From Dysidea avara (Eukaryota; Porifera; Demospongiae; Dictyoceratida; Dysideidae), in contig NC_089275.1 in the NCBI RefSeq assembly GCF_963678975.1, positions 14,787,682 through 14,851,681 on the forward strand: DNA of 64,000 nt. The letters are read 5' to 3'. Made by a program: the position numbers and the translations under genes. This document shows, one piece after another, positions 1 through 11,776 of this stretch. The notes beneath the pieces were generated by a model. That model was given only the letters and a program-made list of their open reading frames with translations, had not been told where the DNA came from and searched no databases. Positions within the stretch are counted from its first letter, which is position 1; every line of letters begins with the position of its first letter.

Positions 1-865
1 TCTGGAACCCCACAAAATTATGTCATGTGTTTGCTTTGAAAATGGCAAACCAATGCAATGTTCCATGTCATGGAAAAAATCTTCATGTACTGAAATCCAA
101 AAGGTACTAGTCAGGCTGAAGCAATGCATAACATGTGCTTGGAGTTAAAACCCTTTGCTTGTGCTCTTGTATAGAAAGCTAGTCAGAAAATTCAACTGAA
201 AAAGTTCTACAGCAGCTTTCTAAGTACAGTGTACATGTAACTCTGAAAAAAAAATTATCACTTTTGGGTCTAACTAATACTACCAAGTTAACATGATTTC
301 TGGTTAATAATTTCTTGTGAAAACGAGCAAACATCCATGATCCCTACGATATAGTACAGGATACTGCTTAGGAATTTCTGAGTGTTGGCTTATTGTATTA
401 GAAAGCATTAGTAATTACAGAGTTAAGAAAGCAATAATTGGATTTTAGAGACACTAGTCATTTTGAAACATTGTCAACAAGTGTGGGCAGAACCCTGAAA
501 GCAATACCCACCACTGCATGTGACTGAACAGTATTATAGTAGAGTATATAATTTATTGAGGAATTTATCTTAGGATAGCTAGATATGACCAAGAGTCCAT
601 AACAACAAAGGAAAACATATCTAACTAGAACACATTTAGAGTACTGTGTCAAAAAAACAAAGCTTTGACCTTATGAAAGCTAGTATGCACCAATAAACAG
701 CTCTCTAATGCCTAAATAAATATTAAAATTGGACAAACCTAAATGGGAAGAGTCTACAAAACTAGTTTTAATATAAAGCATTGACCCATAAGTCTTAAAA
801 CACAAATAAATAACCATTACCATAATAAGGTTGATCCCATATACCATACAAATGCCTGGTATTAC

Positions 866-979
866 TTGGTCACTGGCACAATAAATGCTGCCCACTGTAT
901 TGCACTTGGTAAAGGAGAAAGCAATGTCCATTTTTAAACTCCTTGCCAGGCACACTTGTGCTCGTGGTCTTGGAATAAG
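866..979 (-). CDS. Possible terminal exon of the gene starting at 2079
   Basis: Seen: an acceptor with a strong pyrimidine tract (TTTCTCTCTCTCTCC, then AATCAG) opens a frame whose phase fits the donor at 1785. It reads 36 codons (including KEFKNGHCFLLYQVQYSG) to a TGA. An alternative frame runs on to a GTAATA donor at 866. No family was recognised; the pairing rests on phase alone. Confidence 0.2.
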
Positions 980-1784
980 CTGATTATGTATGGTCCCAAT
1001 AGGAGAGAGAGAGAAACCTCATAGAAAAACCAGTTTAAAAAGTTACGGTTACAAATTAAAACTGCTTGTAATGGAGAGACATTAAGCAATTAAACAAAGG
1101 AAATTTGTCAAACAAAATTCAGTCAACATTCAGACTATTAGATCACACCATGATTTATATTACTGTAACATCAGATGCTCATGGAAAACTTATAGACTGG
1201 CCAAAAGATGGATGCATTGGCCTATAATAGGTTTCCTGGACTGGACTCACAAACTGGACTTGACAATTCTACTGGAAATGGTGCCTGGTCAATAATTTAG
1301 GCATTTTATAATTATCTCTTCTAATACTGGAGACAACACTATTGAACTCTGATAACTGATACTACTACTCCTTATGAACCAAGAAGGTTGTACATGCACC
1401 AATTTGTTAGAATACTTCTGAAACAGGAATTTGTGTCTGTATACTTGGGATTATGGTCAGTCAAAAAAAGAACCTTGGCTAGCACTTACAAGTTAAATGC
1501 AAGAGATAATACAACACACAAAGGATAAAGATTCGGAAGCAAAATGGATGCCGTACCCCTTATTGAACAAATGTTAACAGCAATTACTCTATGGTTGGTT
1601 TATTATGCAATGGGGCCTTATGTATTACCTTACAATGCTAACCAAGTACAGATACAACCAAGCCATTCCCTTTCATTTCCAGCAAAGTTGCCGAGTCCAG
1701 TCTGCAAAATGAAAGGCCGGGTGCATTGCATGCTGACATTTTTAGAGGTCCCTTTAGGTACAAAGTATATATGCACACAGTCAC

Positions 1785-2079
1785 CTTGATGGTATGGTGA
1801 TATTTCTTTGTCCATTCCGGAGTCATTAAATTCAGCTTGCTGATCATTAACATTTTCTTGTTGTCTTTTGCGTGCAGCATGACTAGCGACTTCCATCAGT
1901 TTAGGCCGCTTAGGATTTGGATCATCACTTGCTGACATCTTTCCGTCGAACATTTCGATGAACGCCTCCTTGCTCCCGCAGCTCTTGAAGCATTTGCAAA
2001 ATTCGTTGGCAGCCCGGTTAAAATGTTTTAAATCCAACATTCTTGGCTCCGAATCTTTAAGGCTAAAGGTAGCCTGCAT
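1785..2079 (-). CDS. Candidate first exon of an unrecognised gene
   Basis: Seen: an ATG-started open frame of 98 codons plus one base that ends at a good donor (AAG|GTGACT, phase 1). The frame stays open past the donor for about 50 more codons. The product is hydrophilic: a Cys/Phe-rich helical-looking start (FCKCFKSCGSKEAF), then a basic stretch (NPKRPKL, AARKRQQ) that could be a nuclear localisation signal. CpGs are more frequent here than in the flanks, as in a promoter-proximal exon. A second candidate start lies 14 codons in. I do not recognise the family and assign no function. A possible next exon is at 866-979. The frame could be fortuitous. Confidence 0.4.
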
Positions 2080-2427
2080 TAGATATGAACAATGAACAGC
2101 CTAAGGTGCTAGGTATACGACGGACGCACTTACCACAAGACAAGATACTCCATCGTTGCCCTTTCTCACCATCAACGAGCCAAGTTTAATAATACCGTAT
2201 TTTTGGTAGGTCTTACTGCCCTTTCCGATATAGACTCCTTCGTTTATTCGTTGAGAAGAAACTGGCACAAAGTGCCAAAGATTTGTTCCAGGCATTGTTT
2301 TCCAGCAACCTAGGCAGCAACAACGTGGTCGAAATATCCCGCCTGTTTTGAGCACGTGATTTAAATTGGTTTCGTAGCAACCGTTTGACCTTGCGTTTGG
2401 ACCGAGAAATTTTAGTAGAGAAGCAGC
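2080..2427. promoter_or_regulatory. Possible bidirectional promoter interval
   Basis: A 348-bp gap separates the candidate minus-strand start at 2079 from the candidate plus-strand start at 2428. It has more CpG than the flanking DNA. No TATA box was assigned. The call depends wholly on both flanking exons being real. Confidence 0.25.
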
Positions 2428-2445
2428 ATGGCACAGAGCAGTCAC
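2428..2445 (+). CDS. Possible very short first coding exon (MAQSSH)
   Basis: Seen: an ATG in strong initiation context (A at -3, G at +4), five further codons, then a consensus GTAAGT donor. It points away from the candidate gene starting at 2079. No downstream exon was identified. Confidence 0.3.
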
Positions 2446-2561
2446 GTAAGTAAAAGATGTGATGGTTGTTTTGCATATAGTAGCTATATATCAATAATGA
2501 CCTATCAAAGTGACCGGCACAGCTAATTTTTTGGGCCCACATTCGTTTTATAATCGTACTA

Positions 2562-3007
2562 AGGCCAACATTTATCAATACCTTGTTTCCTGTCCTATAT
2601 AAGGCATCAAACAGGGGAGGGCGGGCGGTTATTATTATTATTTTATTAAAATTCATTATTCCCTTTACCATGTATAAAACTGAACACACAGCAGTTACAT
2701 AGCTCACTGCATTAGCTACAGAAGTCTTAATCAAGTCTTAATCACATTTCAAATCGTCTGAAACTGCAATAGTTTCGAGGCAGCCAACTTTTCTCCCAAA
2801 ACAAGTCAGCAAACAACATCTTACACTTCTACAATACTCCATTGAATTAGCTGGTGACCAAAAGTTCAACACTCAGGCAGCACAGTATTGATAATTAAGT
2901 TTATTTAAAATATTTCGAAATATGAAATACATAATAATTACGCATGCGGTAGCGAAAAATTGATGCGGGCGGTGGACAGGAAACAAGGTATGGATAAATG
3001 TTGGCCT
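2562..3007. mobile_element. Non-autonomous TIR element
   Basis: Seen: a 34-bp inverted repeat at 2562-2595 and 2974-3007, beginning AGGCCAACATTTATC on each strand, with few mismatches, bounds about 446 bp without a transposase. GCGGGCGGT occurs just inside the right end and again left of centre. No clear target duplication was found, so the superfamily is open. Confidence 0.6.
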
Positions 3008-3898
3008 AAAAGGTGGATAGTATGGTAGAGGGTACTGCTACCATGCTCCATGCATCCAATTGAGTTACCACCTTAGCTTTACAAAGCTGTAGAATCTCCT
3101 CCTAGCTTGGCTCATGTTTAAAATCGATGCAAGTTGTAAGCCTTGCTCACCCTCGAGCGTGGCGAAGCGCAAGAAGATCTATAAGACTCTGTGGCAGACC
3201 CGCATAACTGACAAAAATTCTGTGATTCGGCAGCTAGCAGCGACAGCGCAATGGTTAGGAGTGGGAGCACAGAAGCTATAGGCCGGGGATCCACTCAGAG
3301 ATTTTCAGAAGCTTTTTTTCGGCTTTTTACACTTTTTGAGTTTAAGTTACAAGTGGGCCCAAAAAAATTAGCACTGGCCCAGCTAGAGCCTATCATCAGT
3401 ACCCAAAAAATAGCAGTGAATCGTTACCAGCTGGCCCAATGCACAAGACTATTAGCTAGTTGATCATCTCTTTTAATGCATTATATTATGCCGGAAATAG
3501 GAACTATGCTTTATTTACACAAGGCGCGTGCACCCACACTAAGATTGGCGTGTGCCTGGTTTAAAGGAATTGTTTTTTCGAATAGCATGTGTGTAAGATT
3601 GTTTTCGGGCAATTAACTGGGATTTGTTTCTTAGTTGAAATTGTAAGGTTTCATTAATATTTTGGTCATTTTTTGGTGCATTTTTGTGAAAGATTGCCCT
3701 GTCTATAGTACACATGGCCTGTCAGTGGACCATACAATTTAAAGCAAACAAGTACAAATAGTTGTATATACCCCTACTACAACACAGTTACTCATCCTCA
3801 CTTGGTTAAAAGCAGGTTTTGTATTTTATTCCGTCCACGCAATTCAGACCATATATGGTAACATTAATGCTCGTCCTTCCCATGTGTGGGAAAGCAGC

Positions 3899-3935
<37 letters not shown>

Positions 3936-4006
3936 CCTTAAACTTTGGACTTTGACTTGAAGGCAGTTAACAATTGAAAGCAGCTGTGCCAAGACTGCAT
4001 GTGAGT

Positions 4007-4617
4007 CAGCGTTGAAACCGGGTCACTACTGCTGACCAGGATGACCCGCTGACCCGGATAGCAGCTGACCCGGATAGCAATCCGGGTCAGACCCGGATGT
4101 GACCCGGATTGCTTAAAATCAGGGCGCACACCACGAGCACACGCCAAGAACTTCCTTCTGGTGCAAAACGAAGAGTGTAGACTGGCGCTTGATGGCTTTA
4201 ATATTGTGCTGCAGGATAGTGTACTGTAACCATTTATAGCACTAATACATGTGCAATGCAACAATATTTATACGAAAAGCCAAACTTTCTCCAGCGATTA
4301 GTGGGCGTGGCTCAATAGAAAACTGCAAACAGCTACCATGTATTTAAGAAATAGGGGAGTGGCTCCACTGATGCTTGAATGTAGCAAAATGCAAATATAG
4401 TAAGTGGGCGTGGCTCACGAAGGACTAGGAGTGCAATGCACGGATCATTGCACTTTGATATCTTCAAATTCTAATCTTCGCGTTCCACGTGATCCAATCC
4501 GGGTTAGACCCAGATAATTTTTAAAGCGGGTCAGACCCGGATGACCCGGACAAAACGTGACCCTTTTGACCCTTTTGACCCTTTTGACCCGGTTGACCCG
4601 ACCCAGTTTCAATGCTG
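4007..4617. mobile_element. hAT-type MITE, copy 1, with perfect 8-bp TSD
   Basis: Seen: ends are CAGCGTTGAAACCGGGTC and the inverse of GACCCAGTTTCAATGCTG. The element is flanked by a perfect 8-bp direct repeat ATGTGAGT (3999-4006 and 4618-4625). The interior has short runs of TGACCCGGAT-like and TTTGACCC repeats near both ends and three GTGGGCGTGGCTC-like or related blocks. There is no coding capacity. An 8-bp duplication with CAG-starting termini is typical of hAT elements. A second copy lies at 21018-21533. Confidence 0.85.
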
Positions 4618-5718
4618 ATGTGAGTAGCCTTTCCAGTGGACTTTTCACTTAACGTTTCAGGTATATTCTACAATTGAAAAATACCATAGTAACTAGGCCT
4701 CGTATGCTTGCAGGAAAAGTGTTTCTCATCATCTCCAACACGAGGGATTCTCATATGCTGAGTGCCATTTCTAAAAGCAGTAATTAGTTTAGCTTCAAAA
4801 AAGTTAGCCATTGGCATGTTGGATAATTATAGTGGTTTTTCTGACAGAGTAGATTAGGATGAGATGTATATTTTGTTCTCGGTGTGTGAAGACACTTACT
4901 ATGTTAGATGTATTAGTATACCACTTATATGAGATCGTAAAGGCCTTAACTTAATTTTTTGGCACTAACTCTTATAATAAATTTAAAATCTCGAATAGAG
5001 TCAACATCGGCAAAAGTTCATGGATTTAGAAATCAATTGCTATTAGAAAAGTAATGAGTTTGGGTTTCATAACCTGAACTTAAAGTAACAAAAATGAAGA
5101 GCACCGCTGAGGCTTTCTTAAAGAGATATATCAAAGAATGACAAGCTAAACAACAGTCGAGAAGAGCAATATACTTCTGTGCATATTGTGATGTTTTAAG
5201 AAAAATATACTACCTTAGCAAGAATATACAACTTATTAATTGAACTGATTCATAAGTCTACACAGCATAAGAGAATACGTTTATCAAGTTATTAGGGATT
5301 GAACCACTGTATGAGTAAATTTTGGCCTTACCTTATATGAGGTGATTAGGTACATCAAATGTGTAACGCCACATTAGGATGCCATCAATTTTATGAAACG
5401 TACACGTTCATGCAAAACACTCATTGTGTTCCACAGAAACCAAATATACTGTCATCAAAATACCAAAATTTCCATTGGCCATGTAATATTTCTTATACTG
5501 TAGCTATAGTGCCTTGTTTTAGATGTAGCACAACTTATTATGTAATACATAACACACATAACATAGCTATGAGTTGAACAGTTACTTCAGATTTCTAAAG
5601 AAATGAATGCACAACATTTCAATTGAATGAGTCAGTGAAAAGGGAGGCATGTATCATTGTTTTTAGTTTCAAAAAGTGGATAAGACACATGCACATGAAT
5701 AATAGTATCTATTCCAGT

Positions 5719-7640
5719 GTCTACATTGGTTGATTCATGTCAACCCGTGATATCACATCAACCAGCTGGTGCTATGACATTGGTTGACTCATATCAACCT
5801 CTGTTGCCATATCAACACAGGTTGATATGAGTCAACCAATGTCATAACACCAGCTGGTTGATATGGCAACACAGGTTGATATGAGCCAACCAACGTCATA
5901 ACACCAGCTGGTTGATATGGCAACACACGTTGATATAAGTCAACTAATGTCATAGCACCAGCTGGTTCATGTGACATCACAGGTTGATATGAGTCGTTAT
6001 TGTTATTATTATCTACTTTACCAGTTAGGCACTGGAGTCAACCAATGTCATAACACCGTTGGTTGATATGGCAACACAGGTTGATATGAGTCAACCAATG
6101 TCATAACATCAGCTGGTTGACATCACAGGTTGATATGAGTCAACCAATGTCATAACACCAGCTGGTTGATATGGCAACACAGGTTGATATGAGTCAACCA
6201 ATGTCATAACACCGTTGGTTGATATGGCAACACAGGCTGATACCGTATAGCGGGTTATGTGTGTGACATTGGTTGACTCATATCAACCGGTGATGTCACA
6301 TCAACCAGCTGGTATTGTGACATCGGTTGGCTCGTACCGTACACCGGGTTTTTGTTGTGAGTCCAAATTTTTTCAAGGCTACTGAAATAGCCTCTAGTAT
6401 AAATTTCTGCGGTTGCTACATTTGCAAGACACAAGTGATTTGTTATAGCTTTTGCATGTTTTGTTACAGGTATTTTACAGCAAAAAAATTGCTTGTCAGA
6501 GCTTCATTTGCAAATTTTGCAAACCTTTGGACTTCGCACACATAACCCGCTATACGGTATCAGCCTGTGTTGTCATATCAACCAACGGTGTTATGACATT
6601 GGTTGACTCATATCAAACTGTGTTGCCATATCAACCAGCTGATGTTATGACATTGGTTGACTCATATCAAACTGTGTTGCCATATCAACCAGCTGATGTT
6701 ATGACATTGGTTGACTCATATCAACCTGTGTTGCTAGCTGATGTTATGACATTGATTGACTCGTATCAACCCGTGATGTCACATGAACCAGCTGGTGTTA
6801 TGACATTGGTTGACTCATATCAACGTGTGTTGCTAGGTGATGTTATGACATTGATTGACTCATATCAACCAGCTGGTATTATGACACTGGTTGACTCATA
6901 TCAACCTCTAATGTCACATCAACCAGCTGATGCTATGACATTAGTTGACTCGCATCAACCTGTGATGTCAACCAGCTGATGTTATGACATTGGTTGACTC
7001 ATATCAACCCCTGATGTCACATGAACCAGCTGGTGTTATGACATTGGTTGACTCATATCTACCTGTGTTGCCATATCAACCAGCTGGTGTTATGACATTG
7101 GTTGACTCATATCAACCCGTGATGTCACGTCAACCAGCTGGTGTTATGAAATTGGTTGACTCATATCAACCTGTGTTGCTAGCTGATGTTATGACATTTA
7201 TCAACCTGTGTTTCCACATCAACCAGCTGGTGCTATGACATTGATTGACTCATATCAAGCCGTGATGTCACATGAACCAGCTGGTGTTATGACATTGGTT
7301 GACTCATATCAACGTCTGTTACTAGCTGATGTTATGACATTGATTGACTCATATCAACCCATGTTGCCATATCAACCAGCTGGTATTATGACACTGGTTG
7401 ACTCATATCATGATCAACCTCTAATGTCATATCAACCAGCTGATGCTATGACATTGGTTGACTCATGTCAACCCATGATGTAACATCGATCAGGTGGTGA
7501 TATGAAATTGATTGACTCATATCAACCTGTGTTGCCAAATCAACCAACTGGTGTTATGACATTGGTTGACTCATATCAACCCGTGATGTCACATGAACCA
7601 GCTGGTGTTATGACATTGGTTGACTCATATTAACCCGTGA
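5719..7640. repeat. 54-bp satellite, orientation-switching
   Basis: Seen: dozens of 54-bp units built on TTGGTTGACTCATATCAAC and ATCAACCAGCTGGTGTTATG, with 36-bp-like deletion variants. Units at about 5719-5815 read forward, 5816-6240 reverse, 6265-6335 forward and 6565-7640 forward. Since 54 is a multiple of three, one frame stays open over several units and repeats MTLVDSYQPVLPYQPAGV (18 residues). The frames break repeatedly, so they are by-products rather than genes. Confidence 0.9.
6233..6569. mobile_element. Spacer bounded by an inverted repeat inside the satellite
   Basis: Seen: an inverted repeat reading CAGGCTGATACCGTATAGCG on one side and its complement on the other (about 6233-6263 and 6537-6567) encloses roughly 270 bp. 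The spacer contains one forward satellite stretch plus unrelated DNA. Satellite units continue outward on both sides in inverted order, so the spacer sits at the centre of a larger hairpin. It could be a nested MITE or the centre of an inverted duplication. Confidence 0.55.
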
Positions 7641-7815
7641 TCAGGGGTGTAACTAGGATTTATGTGTGGAGGAGGCAAGGCTATATAATGTGGGCAGTGT
7701 CAGGGGTGGGTCTAGGATTTTGCTAAGGGGGGCACACTCACTGCAGTGTGCCGAAATGCGAAGCATTGAGCCTTCTAGGGGGGTCTGGGGGCATGCCCCC
7801 CCAGGAAATTTTTAA
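7640..7815 (+). repeat. Dispersed repeat, copy 1 (GGGTCTAGGATTTTGC type)
   Basis: Seen: GTGGGTCTAGGATTTTGC, a run of G, CGAAATGCGAAGC, then GGGGGGTCTGGGGGCATGC. Related text lies inverted at about 52855-53030 and degenerate at 57125-57310. Non-coding, type unknown. Confidence 0.6.
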
Positions 7816-8477
7816 AAATTAGATGCTATTTCAATGCATTTTCACTATTATCTTGTAACACACAAATACTACAATAACAGAACGTATAATCTGATCTGTG
7901 CAGGTAAATCTGTCTGTCTTCCTTTAATCATGCTCACAGTCTATGGATCATGATCATTAATGATGATCACACATGACAGCTCTTCACTAAATGGCTCCCA
8001 TATACATAGTACATGTGCAACTTATTATGTATGCACTTTGCTATCTATAAGTAACGAAGAATGATATGAACTCAAAGTAGCATAGATAATATTAGATTCA
8101 GCAACTAGATCAGTCAACCTGTGGTTTCCGAAGGTGAGCACATGGCTAAAGTTATACAGCCAGGTGAAAGTTAATTGTGAATGGTGCTTTATTTTAATGT
8201 TTCAACCATCAAAACTTTCACCCTAAAATTGTGATGTGATATCAGGCATACAAGATAAGTAGTGGAAAACTGGTAAAAGAAAGTTATATACTTGATTCTA
8301 GTTGTGTCCTTCCTAAATGTATGCTCTTACATGGCTTTGTTGTTAAAGTAATCATGTACATACATACAAAGTATTCAATTTAGAAACAGCAATGTCTCGG
8401 TTATAAAAAAAAGTTATTAAACTCAATTATTTTTCTATCTTGTTTACTTAGTGTAGTATCAACATCGCCTGCCTGGA

Positions 8478-8745
8478 ATACCCGTGGAACAACATCACTT
8501 GCTTAGCATCCAGTGGAACAACATCGATCACTTGCTTATCATCCAGTGGAACAACATCGATCACTTGCTTATCATCCAGTGGAACAACATCACTTGCTTA
8601 GCATCCAGTGGAACAACATCGATCACTTCCTTATCATTCAGTGGAACAACATCGATCACTTGCTTATCATCCAGTGGAACAACATCGATCACTTGCTTAT
8701 CATCCAGTGGAACAACATCGATCACTTGCTTAGTGTCCAGTAGAA
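8478..8745 (+). repeat. 33-bp minisatellite
   Basis: Seen: about eight tandem units of 33 bp containing CATCCAGTGGAACAACATCG and ATCACTTGCTTAT; some units lack the GATCGAT core. Open frames through it only reflect a unit length divisible by three. Confidence 0.85.
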
Positions 8746-9147
8746 CATCCTATATGCATATTACACACATTACTATTATATTTGCTTCACATAGCAAATC
8801 ACTAATAATTACACTCAACAGAGACACTACACTATCTGTTAATACATGAAGAATGGTGCACTAGCCTTAAAATTGTCTACAGTGTTGATAAGCACAAATT
8901 TGACCTAATTTTGGAAACCCTGCACAATCAACATTTGAGATTACACCATACACAAGACGACTACACTACAATTTCCGTGCTAAAACTCAGTTGTAATGTC
9001 TGCTTTCTAGGGATGCGTTTCTGTGGGCTTGTAACGATATAATTATAAGTTCTTTTACAACATGTTCACCCTTTAGTAGTAAATCTGACCGTAGATAAAA
9101 GACGCTATGATCTGACGAAGTGATCGTCCCGGAGAATACAGAGGATC

Positions 9148-9399
9148 GAATAGTTCTTGCGCGTCAACAAATTAAAAGCGGAAGTCAATCAATTCGAGCC
9201 AATCAAATCACTGTAAGAGCTTTACTGTAATCACCACAACAGTCAGGTTCGCATGAAGACATAAATCAAAGTAGAGCAATCAATGTTAATCTTGAAATGG
9301 CATCCGAAAATATTCAAAAGTTGAAACAAAGTGATTTGATTGGCTCAAATAGAATGTACGTGACTTCTTCTTTAAATTTTTGACGCGCAAGAACTATTC
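9148..9399. mobile_element. Short TIR element (MITE)
   Basis: Seen: outer ends GAATAGTTCTTGCGCGTC and the matching inverse GACGCGCAAGAACTATTC, with inverted similarity continuing inward about 65 bp to a CCAATCAAATCAC / GTGATTTGATTGG pair. The centre is about 120 bp and non-coding. No convincing target duplication. Confidence 0.7.
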
Positions 9400-10688
9400 T
9401 CTTTAAGCACGTGTAAAACAATTCTCTCACGTGCTGACATTAGGCTGGGCTGGCCAGCGTGCCCGTGCTGGGACTAATACTAGTACTAGGCTTCCCAGCA
9501 AGGAATACGGTAATGAAATCGGCTACCAGGGTAGTACTTTTACATAATTAGTGCCGCGAGAATAAGTAATTATATTCTACATTAAAAATAATTATGACAC
9601 GAGATTAAGGTAGGCATTCCAGCCCGATTTTAAAATTTTGAAAAAAAACTTAATATATATGCTCAACTGATAGAGTAATGATTGCTGATTTCAGAATATG
9701 ATTACATAGTTTGTTAAGTTGGAGTTTGCTCCTTTGGCAAGCACAGAGCTTAAAAACCGAAAAAGGTACATTTTCCTCCAGGGTTCCCCATACATTTTAT
9801 AGGTAAGAATAGCACATTGTCAATAAATCCAGGAAGCCAGCTAGTACCTTGGACTGACCTAAAATGGCAGTTGCTCCATGCTGCAAGTTTGTACAAGTAT
9901 TGAGAGTACTTTTGGGGTTTGTTGAATCTCAGTGATCTTTGAATGCCTTGTGGCGGGCAAAAATATTTCACCTATTGCACACATATCATGGTGGATCACT
10001 GGCAAGTAGTAATACCAGGTGAGTCAAGATTGGGTGCTAATCAACTTTAAAAGGTAATTAAACAACCCAAGTAGAGGTTTCAGAAAGATCCAAAGTACCT
10101 TAGGTGGCGTTGTGGTTTCAATTATGTCATTGTTATGCCGCCTTTGAAGTGGCTGATAGTTTGAGGATGGTGACCATAGCCATTACAAATTGCTGTGTAG
10201 CTGAAAATCACTACTCCACACAAAGCAACTGTGTGGTTCAAACTAAGCTGTACACATAATCACTGTAGTTGTACCCATGCTGAAAAGCCAAATAAATTTT
10301 TTCCCGGGCTAGATGGAATGCCCTTGCCTACCACCCCCAGCACAAGAGGCAAATGTGCTGGACTTAAAGCCAAATAAATAAGCACTGGTGAATGCCTTCC
10401 ATCCGACACTGTTTTTTTTTTTAAGTTTCGAAGTATTCTACATACATCACAGGTCTAAAAAACGACACAAAACTCACTTAAACTTAACGCGCACCATAAA
10501 ACTAAGGTTTTACGTTGGTCATCGTATGAACAAACACCATAGCGAGTTTCATCTTCCTAGAAGGCTGTATGGCTGAGCAAACCCAAGTTAAACACGAGTA
10601 GGCAGGCATTTTGTGCCAGGCCCTAATTAAGGCAATCACGTGATCTCCTCGTGTACTTGACTACTGGTGTGTACAATTTCGTGGCGGT
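9400..10688. other. Intergenic stretch without a supported gene
   Basis: AT-rich DNA upstream of the DUF7869-type gene. A 73-codon minus-strand frame at 9750-9971 has no recognisable domain or splice context. An upstream promoter for the gene must lie near the right end, but no core element was assigned. Confidence 0.5.
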
Positions 10689-10753
10689 ATGGACATCACT
10701 TTGAGTGATAGCGACACCAACGAACTTCCAATATTCTTCGGTGATTCGAAGTC

Positions 10754-11776
10754 ATGTGGTCTTCAGTCCTGTCCAACCAAAGAATATGTGACGGACAGCA
10801 GTTTAGCAACAATGGATTTCCAATATTTGTCGAAGAATCGGAAAGTGATACTAGTTTACCGATCTTTATCGAGCCAGTAGTTCACAGCGAAGATGAAGGC
10901 GATAAGAATTCAGTTTTACGCGTGAATAGTACTCTCAAGTCACCCTCAAAAATAGTACCAAATGACCAAGCTGAATTGAATCCCTCGAGAACAAATGCAA
11001 CAGGTAGTTGCAGCTGTGAAAACACAACCGTAGCTTTAACTCTACCTACAAATGGCGGAAAGAGGTTTGCTCCACTTCAAAGCAGCACGCCTGTGAAGAA
11101 GCAGCGTAAACAGCAAACAATCAATGCCACTGAAGAGCATACAATTGATGCCACTGAAGAGCATGAGCGTTGCACAGCAGGTGATTTAAGTGTGTGGAAA
11201 CTCAGTAATGTTGTGAACCTTAATGGCTGTAAGGAGAAGTGTGCTACCACGCAGCATGGACTAACTGAATATGACATCCTGTCTGATCACTGCGGATTTG
11301 ATGGCAAGACGCAACCAGAGCAGAACAATTGGATAAGCTAATACTTTGGCACCCACTGCCCTTCTAGTTCAGATGGATCAAAGGATATAAAAAACACATT
11401 ATACATTGTTAGAGGAAAGCCGGTTTGCCTAAAGGTGTGGCTCACTGTACTTTCTCTGAGTGCATCCAGGTTCTATAGGCTTTGCCAGCTATTTGTTGAA
11501 TTTGGTGATACAAGCAATGCTGTGCAACTAAAACGAAGGAGGTCATTGTCTACCAAGACGAAGGATGCTTTAGCATGGATGGAGCATTACTTCAACAAAG
11601 TTGGAGATAAGCGTCCAGATAAGGAGTCAATCTTATTACCAACCTGTTTAACTGAAAAGCGTATTCATGAAATTTTGATAGAGCAACTCTATCACGGAGA
11701 CACCTCCAAAGCCATTTGTCTGTCACAATTCAACAAGCTGTTTAGAGAAGAGTTTAAGAATGTATCCATTCCAAAG
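10754..11776 (+). CDS. DUF7869-type protein, exon 1 (interrupted by one in-frame TAA)
   Basis: Exon 1 of a nine-exon gene running to 25224, about 849 codons with every splice phase consistent. The first 195 codons are acidic, Ser/Thr-rich and probably disordered, with repeated PIFVEE/LPIFIE-like motifs and basic KKQRKQQ. A TAA at 11339-11341 follows NNWIS; the same frame then continues unbroken (YFGTHCPSSSDGSK...) for 145 codons to an AAG|GTTTGT donor, so the two halves belong together. Proteins of this family also have a stretch ending in an IPK-type motif before a Cys-containing block, as here. Start uncertain: another ATG at 10689 is in a different frame and encodes a similar NELPIFF motif, so a small intron or frameshift may precede codon 1. 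The TAA may be an inactivating mutation, an allele, an assembly error or a read-through site. Confidence 0.75.
11339..11341 (+). other. In-frame TAA inside exon 1
   Basis: The only stop in the reconstructed frame from 10754 to 25224. The coding signal continues in the same frame on both sides (NNWIS before, YFGTHCP after). A CAA-to-TAA change (Gln to stop) would explain it. It is unlikely to be a natural C terminus because the conserved family regions all lie downstream. Confidence 0.8.

Noticed and set aside
3240-3300. tRNA-like promoter boxes (TGGTTAGGAGTGG and GGGGATCCACTC)
   Set aside because: Spacing is roughly right for a tRNA-derived SINE, but the B box lacks the GGTTCGA core, no cloverleaf forms, and no second copy lies in the window.
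6452-7483. Long frames with repeated MTLVDSYQPV
   Set aside because: They follow the 54-bp satellite unit and break whenever a unit is deleted; no start or splice context and no known protein repeat.
8484-8849. 121-codon repetitive frame
   Set aside because: By-product of the 33-bp minisatellite.
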